From positions 1-5,064 of the forward strand of contig DUKR01000045.1 of NCBI GenBank assembly GCA_013329175.1: a stretch of 5,064 nt of DNA, read 5' to 3'. Numbering within the stretch: position 1 is the stretch's first letter; every line of letters starts with the position of its first letter. This document shows, in pieces, positions 1-4,987 of this stretch. A model generated the notes under the pieces. The model had not been told where the DNA came from. It worked only from the letters and a program-made list of their open reading frames with translations, and made no database searches. The position numbers were made by a program, and so were the translations under genes. Origin of the DNA: Candidatus Woesearchaeota archaeon. GTDB lineage: Archaea > Nanobdellota > Nanobdellia > Woesearchaeales > UBA11716.

Positions 1-83
1 ATGCCCTTGCCAGCAAGCGCAGCCAGATCCTTTTTTGTTATCACTTCTTTTCCTTCACCTTTTTTCTTCTTTTCTTTCTTCAT
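1..83 (-). CDS. 5' end of an unidentified Lys-rich protein (partial)
   Basis: An open frame reads leftwards from an ATG at 83-81 and leaves the window after 27 complete codons. The N-terminus is strongly basic (MKKEKKKKGEGKEV), followed by a stretch reading VITKKDLAALAGKG. The Lys-rich leader followed by a more ordinary helix-like segment resembles the start of a soluble nucleic-acid-associated protein, but no family can be recognised from so little. A purine-rich GGGGAAAAG stretch lies just upstream on the minus strand and could serve as a weak ribosome site; no clear TATA box is visible. The 72-base repeat copy at 123-194 lies about 40 bases upstream of this start. The frame could also be open by chance, since a poly-purine strand rarely contains stops. 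Confidence 0.5.
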   Translation of the reverse strand, partial: MKKEKKKKGEGKEVITKKDLAALAGKG

Positions 84-122
84 CTTTCTTTTCCCCAGTC
101 GGAATGTGCAATGAGAGGATTG

Positions 123-194
123 CCTGAAACGAAAGAGATGAAGTTACGCATTGAAAGTTGATGTGAGGAAAGCATAGCTATTGCCTTTTTTTCT
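123..194 (+). repeat. 72-base dispersed repeat, copy A
   Basis: This copy matches 4865-4936 without gaps at 58 of 72 positions. The first 30 bases differ at two positions, the middle 24 at about half, and the last 18 (gctattgcctttttttct) are identical. A shorter similarity upstream (tttcccc, then tcgga; 90-103 here and 4833-4845 there) suggests the repeated unit is longer than 72 bases. The T7 run at 186-192 would be a good archaeal terminator if the unit is transcribed on the plus strand, but no TATA box is seen at a suitable distance upstream. No long open frame is shared by the two copies. It is either a duplicated small-RNA-like unit or a remnant of a genome-wide intergenic repeat. Confidence 0.65.
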
Positions 195-286
195 GATGAG
201 CTTTTAGGGAATGCCAACACTCCGCGAGCCTGCTTCCTTCCTCCCCGGCAGGGCTTTTTCAGGATGGTGAAAGGGTGAAGTATTTA
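195..286. other. intergenic stretch, weak hairpin followed by T-run
   Basis: No gene is seen here. The only structure noted is agcctgc (227-233), which can pair with gcagggct (248-255) through a 7-bp stem with one bulged G, running into TTTTT (255-259). This is weak terminator-like potential on the plus strand ahead of the operon at 347, and may be chance. Confidence 0.2.
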
Positions 287-314
287 CAACCCCTAAGAAA
301 CAACCCCTAAGAAA
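287..314 (+). repeat. perfect 14-base tandem duplication before the operon promoter
   Basis: The 14-base unit caacccctaagaaa occurs twice head to tail (287-300 and 301-314) with no mismatch. The second copy ends two bases before the TATA box at 317, so its purine-rich end (aagaaa) occupies the position of a TFB recognition element (BRE). The first copy therefore offers a spare BRE-like segment 14 bases further upstream. It may be a recent slippage event or a paired regulator-binding site. Confidence 0.85.
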
Positions 315-316
315 GA

Positions 317-324
317 TATAAATA
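317..324 (+). promoter_or_regulatory. archaeal TATA box for the membrane protein-ybjQ operon
   Basis: TATAAATA is preceded by a purine-rich AAGAAAGA BRE-like segment. Its centre is about 27 bases before the ATG at 347. Archaeal transcription usually starts about 25 bases downstream of the TATA centre, so the transcript should begin at or within a few bases of the start codon. There is no Shine-Dalgarno between 325 and 346, consistent with leaderless translation. Confidence 0.75.
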
Positions 325-346
325 CTGATACAGAAAAAAAGTATCC

Positions 347-838
347 ATGCCATCACGGCCAACCGCAATCCTCATTGGAGGTCTGACAGCAGGCATCCTC
401 TCCATCATCCCCTTCATTGCATTCTACAATATTTTCTTTGGTATCTGGATAGTCCTTGGTGGCCTTGTAGCAGTCTTCACCTACAAGCGCGATGCTAAAG
501 AGGCAGTTTCACTAGGGCAAGGCGCGTTTCTGGGCTTCTGTGCAGGCATCGTAGGCTGGCTTGTCGTGCTTGCAGCAATTCTGTTCACATCCGGAGCCAT
601 CCTCTCCGTAACGCTTGGCCTCTTTATAGGCATTGCTATAAGCAGCGTGATAACCCTGCTCGTAGGGATAATCTCACTAGTTGCGTTCATTACCTGTGCA
701 ACCCTTGGAGGCATCCTTGGCGCATACATGTGGGGGAAAGAGAACCTCAAAGAGGAATACCATCTGGACACGAATTACGTAGGAAAGGAGAAAAACACCA
801 TTGAACCGGTCACAAAAAAAGGAGGCAGAACAAAATGA
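347..838 (+). CDS. polytopic membrane protein, first gene of operon with YbjQ homologue
   Basis: The 163-residue product is almost entirely hydrophobic up to residue 128. Likely membrane segments lie near residues 6-24, 28-45, 57-81 and 83-127 (the last probably two helices), many with small-residue glycine packing patterns (IGGLTAG, GAFLGFCAGIVG, GLFIGIAISS, TLGGILGA). A single basic loop, TYKRDAKEA, lies at 45-53. Residues 131-163 form a charged, Lys-rich tail (KENLKEEYHLD to TKKGGRTK), probably cytoplasmic. The arrangement resembles the small glycine-rich membrane proteins of unknown function widespread in archaea and bacteria, but I cannot assign a named family with confidence. The start is supported by the TATA box at 317-324. 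The stop overlaps the next ATG (ATGA at 835-838), so the two proteins are probably made in linked amounts. No enzymatic or transport motif is visible. Confidence 0.85.
   Translation: MPSRPTAILIGGLTAGILSIIPFIAFYNIFFGIWIVLGGLVAVFTYKRDAKEAVSLGQGAFLGFCAGIVGWLVVLAAILFTSGAILSVTLGLFIGIAISSVITLLVGIISLVAFITCATLGGILGAYMWGKENLKEEYHLDTNYVGKEKNTIEPVTKKGGRTK
821..825 (+). promoter_or_regulatory. Shine-Dalgarno for the ybjQ homologue
   Basis: GGAGG lies inside the 3' end of the upstream gene, nine bases before the ATG at 835. It favours the start at 835 over the adjoining ATG at 838, though either would fit. The internal gene of this operon is thus read with a ribosome site, unlike the probably leaderless first gene. 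Confidence 0.75.
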
Positions 839-1155
839 TGTGGGTGACAACAGACACCATTGCAGGATACAAAGTACAGCAGACGCTTGGCCCTGTAAGG
901 GGAAGCTCAGTAAGAGCCAAATGGATAGGCGCTGACATCATTGCAGGGCTCAGGAACATCTTTGGTGGAGAGATAACGGAATACTCAAAGCTCCTCGAAG
1001 AGACACGTGAGCAGGCAATAAGCAGGATGCTTGCTGACGCTGAGAAGATGAAAGCAAATGCCATCATCAGCGTTAGATTCATGACGTCACAGGTCGGTCA
1101 GCAGGCTGCAGAGATCTTGGTGTACGGCACAGGTGTGGTGATGGTGAAAGGCTAA
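835..1155 (+). CDS. YbjQ/UPF0145 family protein (putative heavy-metal-binding domain)
   Basis: The 106-residue length agrees with E. coli YbjQ (about 107). Family features are visible in order: a short opening strand MWVTTDTIAGYKV; the GPVRGSSV turn near 19-26; the signature segment GADIIAGLRNIFGGE at 32-46; the helix YSKLLEETREQAISRMLADAEKMKANAI with its conserved charged pattern at 50-77; and closing strands IISVRFM and VYGTGVVMV. The family forms ring-shaped oligomers in crystal structures and is named for a presumed metal-binding role that is not well demonstrated. This copy has no Cys or His, so if it binds metal it is not through thiols. The gene overlaps the membrane protein by four bases, pointing to translational coupling and perhaps a shared membrane-associated role (inference). 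A second in-frame ATG at 838 is an alternative start. Confidence 0.9.
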   Translation: MMWVTTDTIAGYKVQQTLGPVRGSSVRAKWIGADIIAGLRNIFGGEITEYSKLLEETREQAISRMLADAEKMKANAIISVRFMTSQVGQQAAEILVYGTGVVMVKG

Positions 1156-1164
1156 GCAAAAGAA

Positions 1165-1284
1165 ATGAAGATCAATTGCGAAATCTGCAGCAGGCAGATA
1201 CACAAAAAATCCGAGGTATGGCTTTTTTCAAGGCAGCGGCCATTTAACAAAAAGGCATTGCTGGCTGTAGGAAACTCCCTCTAG
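1165..1284 (+). CDS. possible 39-residue mini-protein with one CxxC
   Basis: Nine bases after the ybjQ stop a 40-codon frame (ATG 1165, TAG 1282-1284) encodes MKINCEICSRQIHKKSEVW followed by a basic, partly hydrophobic tail ending ALLAVGNSL. The Cys5-x2-Cys8 pair at the N-terminus, followed by a polar hairpin-like stretch, is what the first knuckle of a small zinc ribbon looks like; the second Cys pair is absent. It could be a genuine small protein, the truncated remnant of a longer zinc-ribbon gene, or a chance frame. There is no well-placed Shine-Dalgarno (the nearest GGTGA is about 17 bases away), so translation would depend on readthrough coupling from ybjQ. Confidence 0.4.
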   Translation: MKINCEICSRQIHKKSEVWLFSRQRPFNKKALLAVGNSL

Positions 1285-1297
1285 AATCACTTTGCTC

Positions 1298-1302
1298 TTT
1301 TT
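1298..1302 (+). terminator. weak T-run at the end of the plus-strand operon
   Basis: A TTTTT run in a pyrimidine-rich stretch (1291-1303) follows the last plus-strand frame and lies in the 39-base gap before the convergent end of uvrA. Short U-tracts are typical archaeal termination signals, but five Ts alone is weak evidence. No matching T-run is seen on the minus strand for uvrA. Confidence 0.3.
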
Positions 1303-1323
1303 CCACCTACTCTTGCTATCAGC

Positions 1324-4128
1324 TTATGAAGAAAGCATCTTCTTCAGAAATTGCCCGGTATAGCTCTTCCTGCTAGCAGCAACCTCCTCAGGCGTCCCAA
1401 AAGCTACGACCTCTCCGCCAGCATCTCCGCCCTCAGGCCCTAAATCAAGAAGGTAATCAGCAGACTTAATCATGTCAAGATTGTGCTCTATAACAACAAC
1501 CGTGTTTTCCTTATTCACTAATTCCTGCAGGACTGCAATCAGCTTCTTCACATCATGGAAATGCAGGCCGGTTGTCGGCTCGTCAAGAAGGTATAGGGTT
1601 TTTCCCGTCCCCCTCTTTGCCAGTTCCCGCGTCAGTTTGATTCTCTGCGCTTCTCCGCCGGACAGCGTGGTGGAGCTTTGCCCTACCTTGACATATTCAA
1701 GCCCCACCTTAGAGAGCATCTGCAATTTCGACTTTATGGAAGGAACATTACTAAATATTGCCAAAGCCTCTTCAATGCTCATGTCAAGCACGTCAGCAAT
1801 GGATCTGCCCTTATAATGGACAGAGAGCGTCTCATGGTTGTACCGCTTCCCTTTGCATTCTTCGCATTGCACATAGACATCAGGCAGAAAGTTCATCTCA
1901 ATCTTGATGAGCCCGTCGCCCTGGCAGGCCTCACACCTCCCTCCTGGAACGTTGAACGAGAATCTGCCTGGCTTAAACCCATGCACCTTTGCCCCTTCAG
2001 TCTGGGAAAAGATGGAGCGTATGTCATCAAACACCTTGGTATAGGTCGCAGGATTTGAGCGCGGCGTCTTTCCAATAGGGCTCTGGTCAATCACAATGAC
2101 CTTATCAATATCAGAAGTAGTAAGCTTTGCGTGCTTTCCTGGCCTCTCCCTGGAGCCATGCAGCTTCTGCATCATCGCCTTGTAGAGTATCTCATAGATT
2201 AGCGTGGACTTCCCTGAGCCTGAAACCCCTGTAATCATTGCAATGACACCTAGAGGGATTTTCACATCAATATTCTTCAGGTTATGCTCAGCAGCGCAAA
2301 GAATCTCAATAAAGCCCTTGGGCTTTCGCCGCTGTTGAGGAACGTGGATGAATTCCCTGCCTGCAAGATACTGCCCTGTAAGCGACTTTTTGTCAGCTGC
2401 AATCTGCTGAGGAGTTCCGCAGGAAACGACCTGTCCGCCATGGATGCCTGCTCCTGGCCCCATGTCAACTACATAATCAGCCGACCTGATGGTGTCTTCA
2501 TCGTGCTCCACGACGACAAGGGTATTCCCCAGGTCACGCAGCCTGTGCAGCGTATTGATGAGTTTGGCGTTGTCCCGCTGGTGAAGGCCAATGGAAGGCT
2601 CATCCAGGATGTACAGCACGCCCATGAGATTCGCGCCAATCTGCGTCGCAAGCCTTATTCTCTGCCCTTCGCCTCCGCTCAGTGTGCCAGAGTTTCTGGA
2701 GAGGGTAAGATACCCTAGCCCCACCTTTTCAAGAAAATCAAGCCTGGCACGGATTTCCTTAATAACCTGTTTTGCTATCTCCTCCTCTTTCTTTGTTAAT
2801 GCCAGCGACGAGAAAAAAGCGGTGCATTCCTTTACAGAAAAATCAGTCACCTCAATGATGTTCTTTTCCTGGATTTTCACTGCAAGCGCTGCTGCAGAGA
2901 GCCTCTTTCCTTTGCAGGCAGGGCAGGAAGATACCCGCATGAACTTCTCAAGCTCACGCCTTCTGTACTCTGACTCAGTCTGCTTGTACAGCCGCTCAGA
3001 CTGCGGGATGAGGCCTTCCCACCTCCCCTTGTGCGACCAGTTGGCGTCACCCCCTTTCATCGAAAGCCTGAACTGTATGGCCTCATCGCTCCCGTGCATG
3101 AGCGCGTCCCATTGCCTCTTCGTGGCATCCTTAAGAGGGGTGAATACGTCAAATCCAAAATGCCTGGCAACTGTCCCAAGATACTGCCCTCTCCAGCCGT
3201 CTATTGCGTTTCTGTAGATGGCAACAGCGCCGTCAGCTATTGACTTTGACCTGTCTGGAATGATAAGCTCAGGCTCAAATTCCATCTTGATGCCTAAGCC
3301 AGAGCAGCTCTCGCAAGCTCCAAACGGCGAATTGAAAGAAAACATGCGGGGCTGCAGCTCCTCAAGCGTGAAATCGCAATGCGGGCAGCCAAGCCTTGAC
3401 GAGAACAGCCGCTCCTTCTGGGAGTCAGGCTCATAGGCTATGACAAGGCCATCAGCCTTTGCTGCGGCAAGCTCAACGGCCTGGGCAAGGCGAGAGGCAT
3501 CAGACACCTCCATCCTGTCAATCACTATCTCGATGTCATGCTTCCTGTAGCGCTCAAGGCTCACTTTGTCATCGGTTCGCACCATCTGCTTATTCACCCG
3601 TGCCCGTGCAAATCCATCCTTATGCAAATCACTGAGCAATTGCTCATACGTCCCCTTTTTTTGCCTGATGAGGGGAGCAAGGATGATGACAGAACCGCTA
3701 AATTGCTCTCCTATTTGCTCAGCTATCTTTTGCGGAGTCTGGGCAGATATCTTCACCCCGTGTTTCGGGCAGTGTGCAGTGCCAATGCGTGCAAACAGCA
3801 ATCGAAGGTAGTCATAAATCTCAGTCACAGTTCCCACAGTGGACCTTGGATTCTTCGACGTCGTTTTCTGCTCAATGGAGATGGCAGGGGAAAGCCCTTC
3901 TATGGAATCAACATCTGGCTTGCTCATCAGCCCTAAGAATTGCCTGGCATAGGCTGACAGAGACTCGACATACCGCCGCTGCCCTTCGGCATACAGGGTA
4001 TCAAACGCCAAAGTAGATTTTCCAGAGCCTGAAAGCCCTGTGATGACCGTCAGCTTATCCCTTGGGATTGCCACCGTTATGTTTTTCAGGTTATGCTCTC
4101 TTGCTCCTTTCACGACGATGTCCTTCAT
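1324..4128 (-). CDS. uvrA: excinuclease ABC subunit A (UvrA)
   Basis: UvrA is the dimeric ABC-type ATPase that detects bulky DNA lesions and loads UvrB in nucleotide excision repair. The 934-residue product is full length (E. coli about 940) and keeps every expected element. The first ATPase half has Walker A GLSGSGKST at 31-39 (Lys37), signature LSGGEGQR at 483-490, Walker B LYILDEP with Glu510 and the switch pair Glu541-His542. The second half has Walker A GVSGSGKST at 634-642 (Lys640), signature LSGGEAQR at 822-829, Walker B LYLLDEP with Glu850 and Glu881-His882. C4 zinc modules are at Cys248/251/272/275 and Cys732/735/755/758, with a further CPAC at 402-405. Residues about 120-245 correspond to the UvrB-binding region. 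The start MKDIVVKGAREHNLKNI aligns with the usual UvrA opening and fits the TATA box at 4152-4161. In archaea UvrABC is patchy and regarded as acquired from bacteria. No uvrB or uvrC is present here. Nothing is truncated or mutated. Confidence 0.98.
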   Translation of the reverse strand: MKDIVVKGAREHNLKNITVAIPRDKLTVITGLSGSGKSTLAFDTLYAEGQRRYVESLSAYARQFLGLMSKPDVDSIEGLSPAISIEQKTTSKNPRSTVGTVTEIYDYLRLLFARIGTAHCPKHGVKISAQTPQKIAEQIGEQFSGSVIILAPLIRQKKGTYEQLLSDLHKDGFARARVNKQMVRTDDKVSLERYRKHDIEIVIDRMEVSDASRLAQAVELAAAKADGLVIAYEPDSQKERLFSSRLGCPHCDFTLEELQPRMFSFNSPFGACESCSGLGIKMEFEPELIIPDRSKSIADGAVAIYRNAIDGWRGQYLGTVARHFGFDVFTPLKDATKRQWDALMHGSDEAIQFRLSMKGGDANWSHKGRWEGLIPQSERLYKQTESEYRRRELEKFMRVSSCPACKGKRLSAAALAVKIQEKNIIEVTDFSVKECTAFFSSLALTKKEEEIAKQVIKEIRARLDFLEKVGLGYLTLSRNSGTLSGGEGQRIRLATQIGANLMGVLYILDEPSIGLHQRDNAKLINTLHRLRDLGNTLVVVEHDEDTIRSADYVVDMGPGAGIHGGQVVSCGTPQQIAADKKSLTGQYLAGREFIHVPQQRRKPKGFIEILCAAEHNLKNIDVKIPLGVIAMITGVSGSGKSTLIYEILYKAMMQKLHGSRERPGKHAKLTTSDIDKVIVIDQSPIGKTPRSNPATYTKVFDDIRSIFSQTEGAKVHGFKPGRFSFNVPGGRCEACQGDGLIKIEMNFLPDVYVQCEECKGKRYNHETLSVHYKGRSIADVLDMSIEEALAIFSNVPSIKSKLQMLSKVGLEYVKVGQSSTTLSGGEAQRIKLTRELAKRGTGKTLYLLDEPTTGLHFHDVKKLIAVLQELVNKENTVVVIEHNLDMIKSADYLLDLGPEGGDAGGEVVAFGTPEEVAASRKSYTGQFLKKMLSS

Positions 4129-4151
4129 AAGGAACAGCGAGTCAGCGTGCG

Positions 4152-4161
4152 CTATTTATAG
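4152..4161 (-). promoter_or_regulatory. archaeal TATA box for uvrA
   Basis: Read on the minus strand this is CTATAAATAG, preceded by AACCAAAG as a possible BRE. The TATA centre is about 28 bases before the uvrA ATG at 4128, predicting a transcript that starts at or just before the start codon. The bases just upstream of the ATG (tcgctgttcctt) contain no Shine-Dalgarno, so uvrA is probably leaderless. A bacterial-type repair gene would thus be running from a native archaeal promoter. Confidence 0.8.
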
Positions 4162-4267
4162 CTTTGGTTTTAGATAACAATCGTGAATAAAAGCGAAGAA
4201 AAACCGAAAAAATCCGCTGAGAGTGGCTATTTACCAATACCTTGTGGGAACCCAGAGGGGTGACGGC
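4162..4267. other. divergent intergenic stretch with no recognised feature
   Basis: This stretch between the uvrA promoter and the inserted element contains no convincing gene, promoter or long repeat on either strand. It is A-rich around 4187-4213. If the neighbouring element inserted at 4268-4276, this sequence would originally have continued directly into 4470. Confidence 0.4.
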
Positions 4268-4276
4268 TAAAAGATG
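4268..4276 (+). repeat. 9-base flanking direct repeat, left (probable target-site duplication)
   Basis: TAAAAGATG here is repeated exactly at 4461-4469. Each copy lies one base outside a 16-base terminal inverted repeat, which is the geometry left by a cut-and-paste transposition event. Confidence 0.7.
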
Positions 4277-4460
4277 GGCTTCATCCAAAAAATAAAGAAA
4301 ACGGTAGAACGAAGCAATCCATTCATGGCGCAGGCGGGGTGGGGACGCGCCCTTCGGGCTCCCCGTAGGACATTTTGCCTTTCGCAAAATGGCCGTCTGC
4401 CGCCAAGAATGAATGGATTGCGAAGTGATGAGAGTAAAAAAGGATTTTTTGGATGAAGCT
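4277..4460. mobile_element. 184-base MITE-like palindromic element
   Basis: Perfect 16-base terminal inverted repeats gcttcatccaaaaaat (4278-4293) and attttttggatgaagc (4444-4459) enclose a non-coding interior. The 9-base direct repeats TAAAAGATG sit one base outside each end. Short length, terminal inverted repeats, target duplication and no transposase fit a miniature inverted-repeat element mobilised in trans; the source family is not identified. The interior is itself palindromic (see 4314-4421), so the whole unit could fold into one long branched hairpin in RNA or extruded DNA. The centre is GC-rich, unlike the A/T-rich flanks. The element sits between the divergent uvrA promoter and the promoter of the small membrane protein and could influence either. 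The alternative is a resident structured RNA gene whose flanking repeats are coincidental. A 60-codon open frame through it (4274-4456) follows the palindrome and is unlikely to be a gene. Confidence 0.65.
4314..4421 (+). other. nested palindrome with two inner hairpins (inside the element)
   Basis: A second perfect inverted repeat, gcaatccattcat (4314-4326) with atgaatggattgc (4409-4421), lies inside the terminal repeats. It continues inwards past a 4-base bulge as an imperfect 11-bp helix: 4327-4337 with 4393-4404, one bulge and one G-T pair. The remaining centre holds two local hairpins. In the first, gggga and gccc (4341-4352) pair with gggc and tcccc (4356-4364), closing a TTC loop with a bulged CGC. 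In the second, cattttgc (4371-4378) pairs with gcaaaatg (4384-4391) over a 5-base loop. The total is a stem leading to a three-way junction. Confidence 0.75.
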
Positions 4461-4469
4461 TAAAAGATG
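4461..4469 (+). repeat. 9-base flanking direct repeat, right (probable target-site duplication)
   Basis: This is an exact copy of TAAAAGATG at 4268-4276, one base outside the right terminal inverted repeat. It lies just upstream of the putative TATA box at 4476-4483, so the insertion junction abuts the promoter of the downstream gene. Confidence 0.7.
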
Positions 4470-4475
4470 ATAACA

Positions 4476-4483
4476 TTAATATA
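4476..4483 (+). promoter_or_regulatory. probable TATA box for the small Cys-rich membrane protein
   Basis: TTAATATA is 49 bases before the ATG at 4532. A start about 25 bases downstream would give a leader of roughly 25 bases, enough to contain the GAGGTGAT ribosome site. TTAAAAGA at 4460-4467, spanning the insertion junction, is an alternative TATA-like sequence. Confidence 0.5.
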
Positions 4484-4517
4484 GAGAAGCATCCAGTGAA
4501 GGGATAACCATCAAACT

Positions 4518-4525
4518 GAGGTGAT
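4518..4525 (+). promoter_or_regulatory. strong Shine-Dalgarno GAGGTGAT
   Basis: GAGGTGAT is fully complementary to the usual archaeal 16S rRNA 3' end (AUCACCUC) and is separated from the ATG at 4532 by six bases. It supports the start at 4532 rather than the adjoining ATG at 4535, and marks a leadered, efficiently translated mRNA. Confidence 0.85.
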
Positions 4526-4531
4526 TGTTCC

Positions 4532-4768
4532 ATGATGTGCAGCAAATGTTCGAAGATTACGGGAGTTCTTGTGCTGGTTGCAGGCATCCTGTTCCTGCTT
4601 GTGGATATTGGGTTCTGGAAATTTTTTGACCTGTCGTGGTATACCGTTGTTTTCTTGTTGCTTGGGCTGGTAGGCATTGCAAGCGCAAGCTGCAAGGACT
4701 GCCAGAAGTGCTCATGCGGCGAGGATCCTGCGCCTAAATCTGCTCCTGCTGTAAAGAAGAGGAGATAG
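4532..4768 (+). CDS. small Cys-rich two-helix membrane protein
   Basis: The 78-residue product opens with a Cys3-x2-Cys6 pair (MMCSKCSK). Two hydrophobic helices follow, near 9-27 and 35-52, separated by a short aromatic loop (FWKFFDLSWY). After the second helix comes a Cys cluster (Cys54, 57, 60, 62 in SCKDCQKCSCGED), then a Pro/Ala/Lys tail ending KKRR. With a two-helix hairpin, both Cys groups fall on the same side of the membrane, where they could together bind a metal or redox centre (inference). Small proteins with this Cys-helix-loop-helix-Cys pattern seem recurrent in DPANN archaea, but I know of no assigned function. The start is fixed by GAGGTGAT at 4518-4525 and transcription probably ends at the T-run just after the stop. 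It stands alone as a one-gene unit. Confidence 0.85.
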   Translation: MMCSKCSKITGVLVLVAGILFLLVDIGFWKFFDLSWYTVVFLLLGLVGIASASCKDCQKCSCGEDPAPKSAPAVKKRR

Positions 4769-4770
4769 TA

Positions 4771-4784
4771 TTTTTTCTTTTTTT
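4771..4784 (+). terminator. T-rich archaeal terminator
   Basis: TTTTTT, C and TTTTTTT begin two bases after the TAG stop of the small membrane protein gene, with no need for a hairpin. This is a typical archaeal intrinsic termination signal. Confidence 0.75.
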
Positions 4785-4864
4785 CTTATGGTTTTTCATC
4801 TGTAGCCCTCGGCGCAGCGCGAGTGAAGCCTTTTTCCCCCTCGGAGTCACCAAGAGCATGATGA

Positions 4865-4936
4865 CCTGAAACGAAAGGGATGAAGTTACTCATTGCCCGT
4901 TGAAACGGGGAGCGGAGTGCTATTGCCTTTTTTTCT
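4865..4936 (+). repeat. 72-base dispersed repeat, copy B
   Basis: This is the partner of 123-194, in the same orientation and of the same length, with 58 of 72 positions matching. In this copy the variable middle contains a short hairpin, cccgt and acggg around a TGAA loop (4896-4909), that copy A lacks, so the fold is not conserved. The identical ends include the opening cctgaaacgaaag and the closing T7 run at 4928-4934. An open frame crossing the repeat on the minus strand (4989-4786) does not correspond to anything in copy A and is not called as a gene. Confidence 0.65.
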
Positions 4937-4987
4937 CGGGTGATTTTCCCTATTGTTTCTTCCCTCACGCTCCTGCCCAATGTAGTC

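Noticed and set aside
2591..3217. 208-codon plus-strand open frame, and several smaller ones, antisense to uvrA
   Set aside because: They lie wholly inside a gene with all family motifs, show no domain logic, and are Ser/Cys/Pro-rich as expected of reverse-strand shadow translation.
4217..4253. CTGAGAG and AATACC motifs faintly like a TPP riboswitch
   Set aside because: The required upstream GGGTGC partner and the rest of the core are missing or misplaced, and the gene downstream is about 280 bases away across an inserted element.
4274..4456. 60-codon open frame inside the MITE-like element
   Set aside because: Its boundaries and sequence follow the palindrome, it lacks a ribosome site, and its composition (basic, no domain) reflects the inverted repeats.
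4277..4460. The large palindrome as a transcription terminator
   Set aside because: Both neighbouring genes point away from it, so no transcript from within the window would need to end here, and no T-run of the usual kind follows the full structure.
4857..4902. ATGATGA (4858-4864) and CTGA as C and D boxes of a C/D small RNA in repeat copy B
   Set aside because: The CTGA follows the C box within one or two bases, leaving no guide space, and the ATGATGA is absent from copy A.
123..4936. The two 72-base repeats as a CRISPR array
   Set aside because: There are only two copies, about 4.7 kb apart, with coding genes between them and no short regular spacers.
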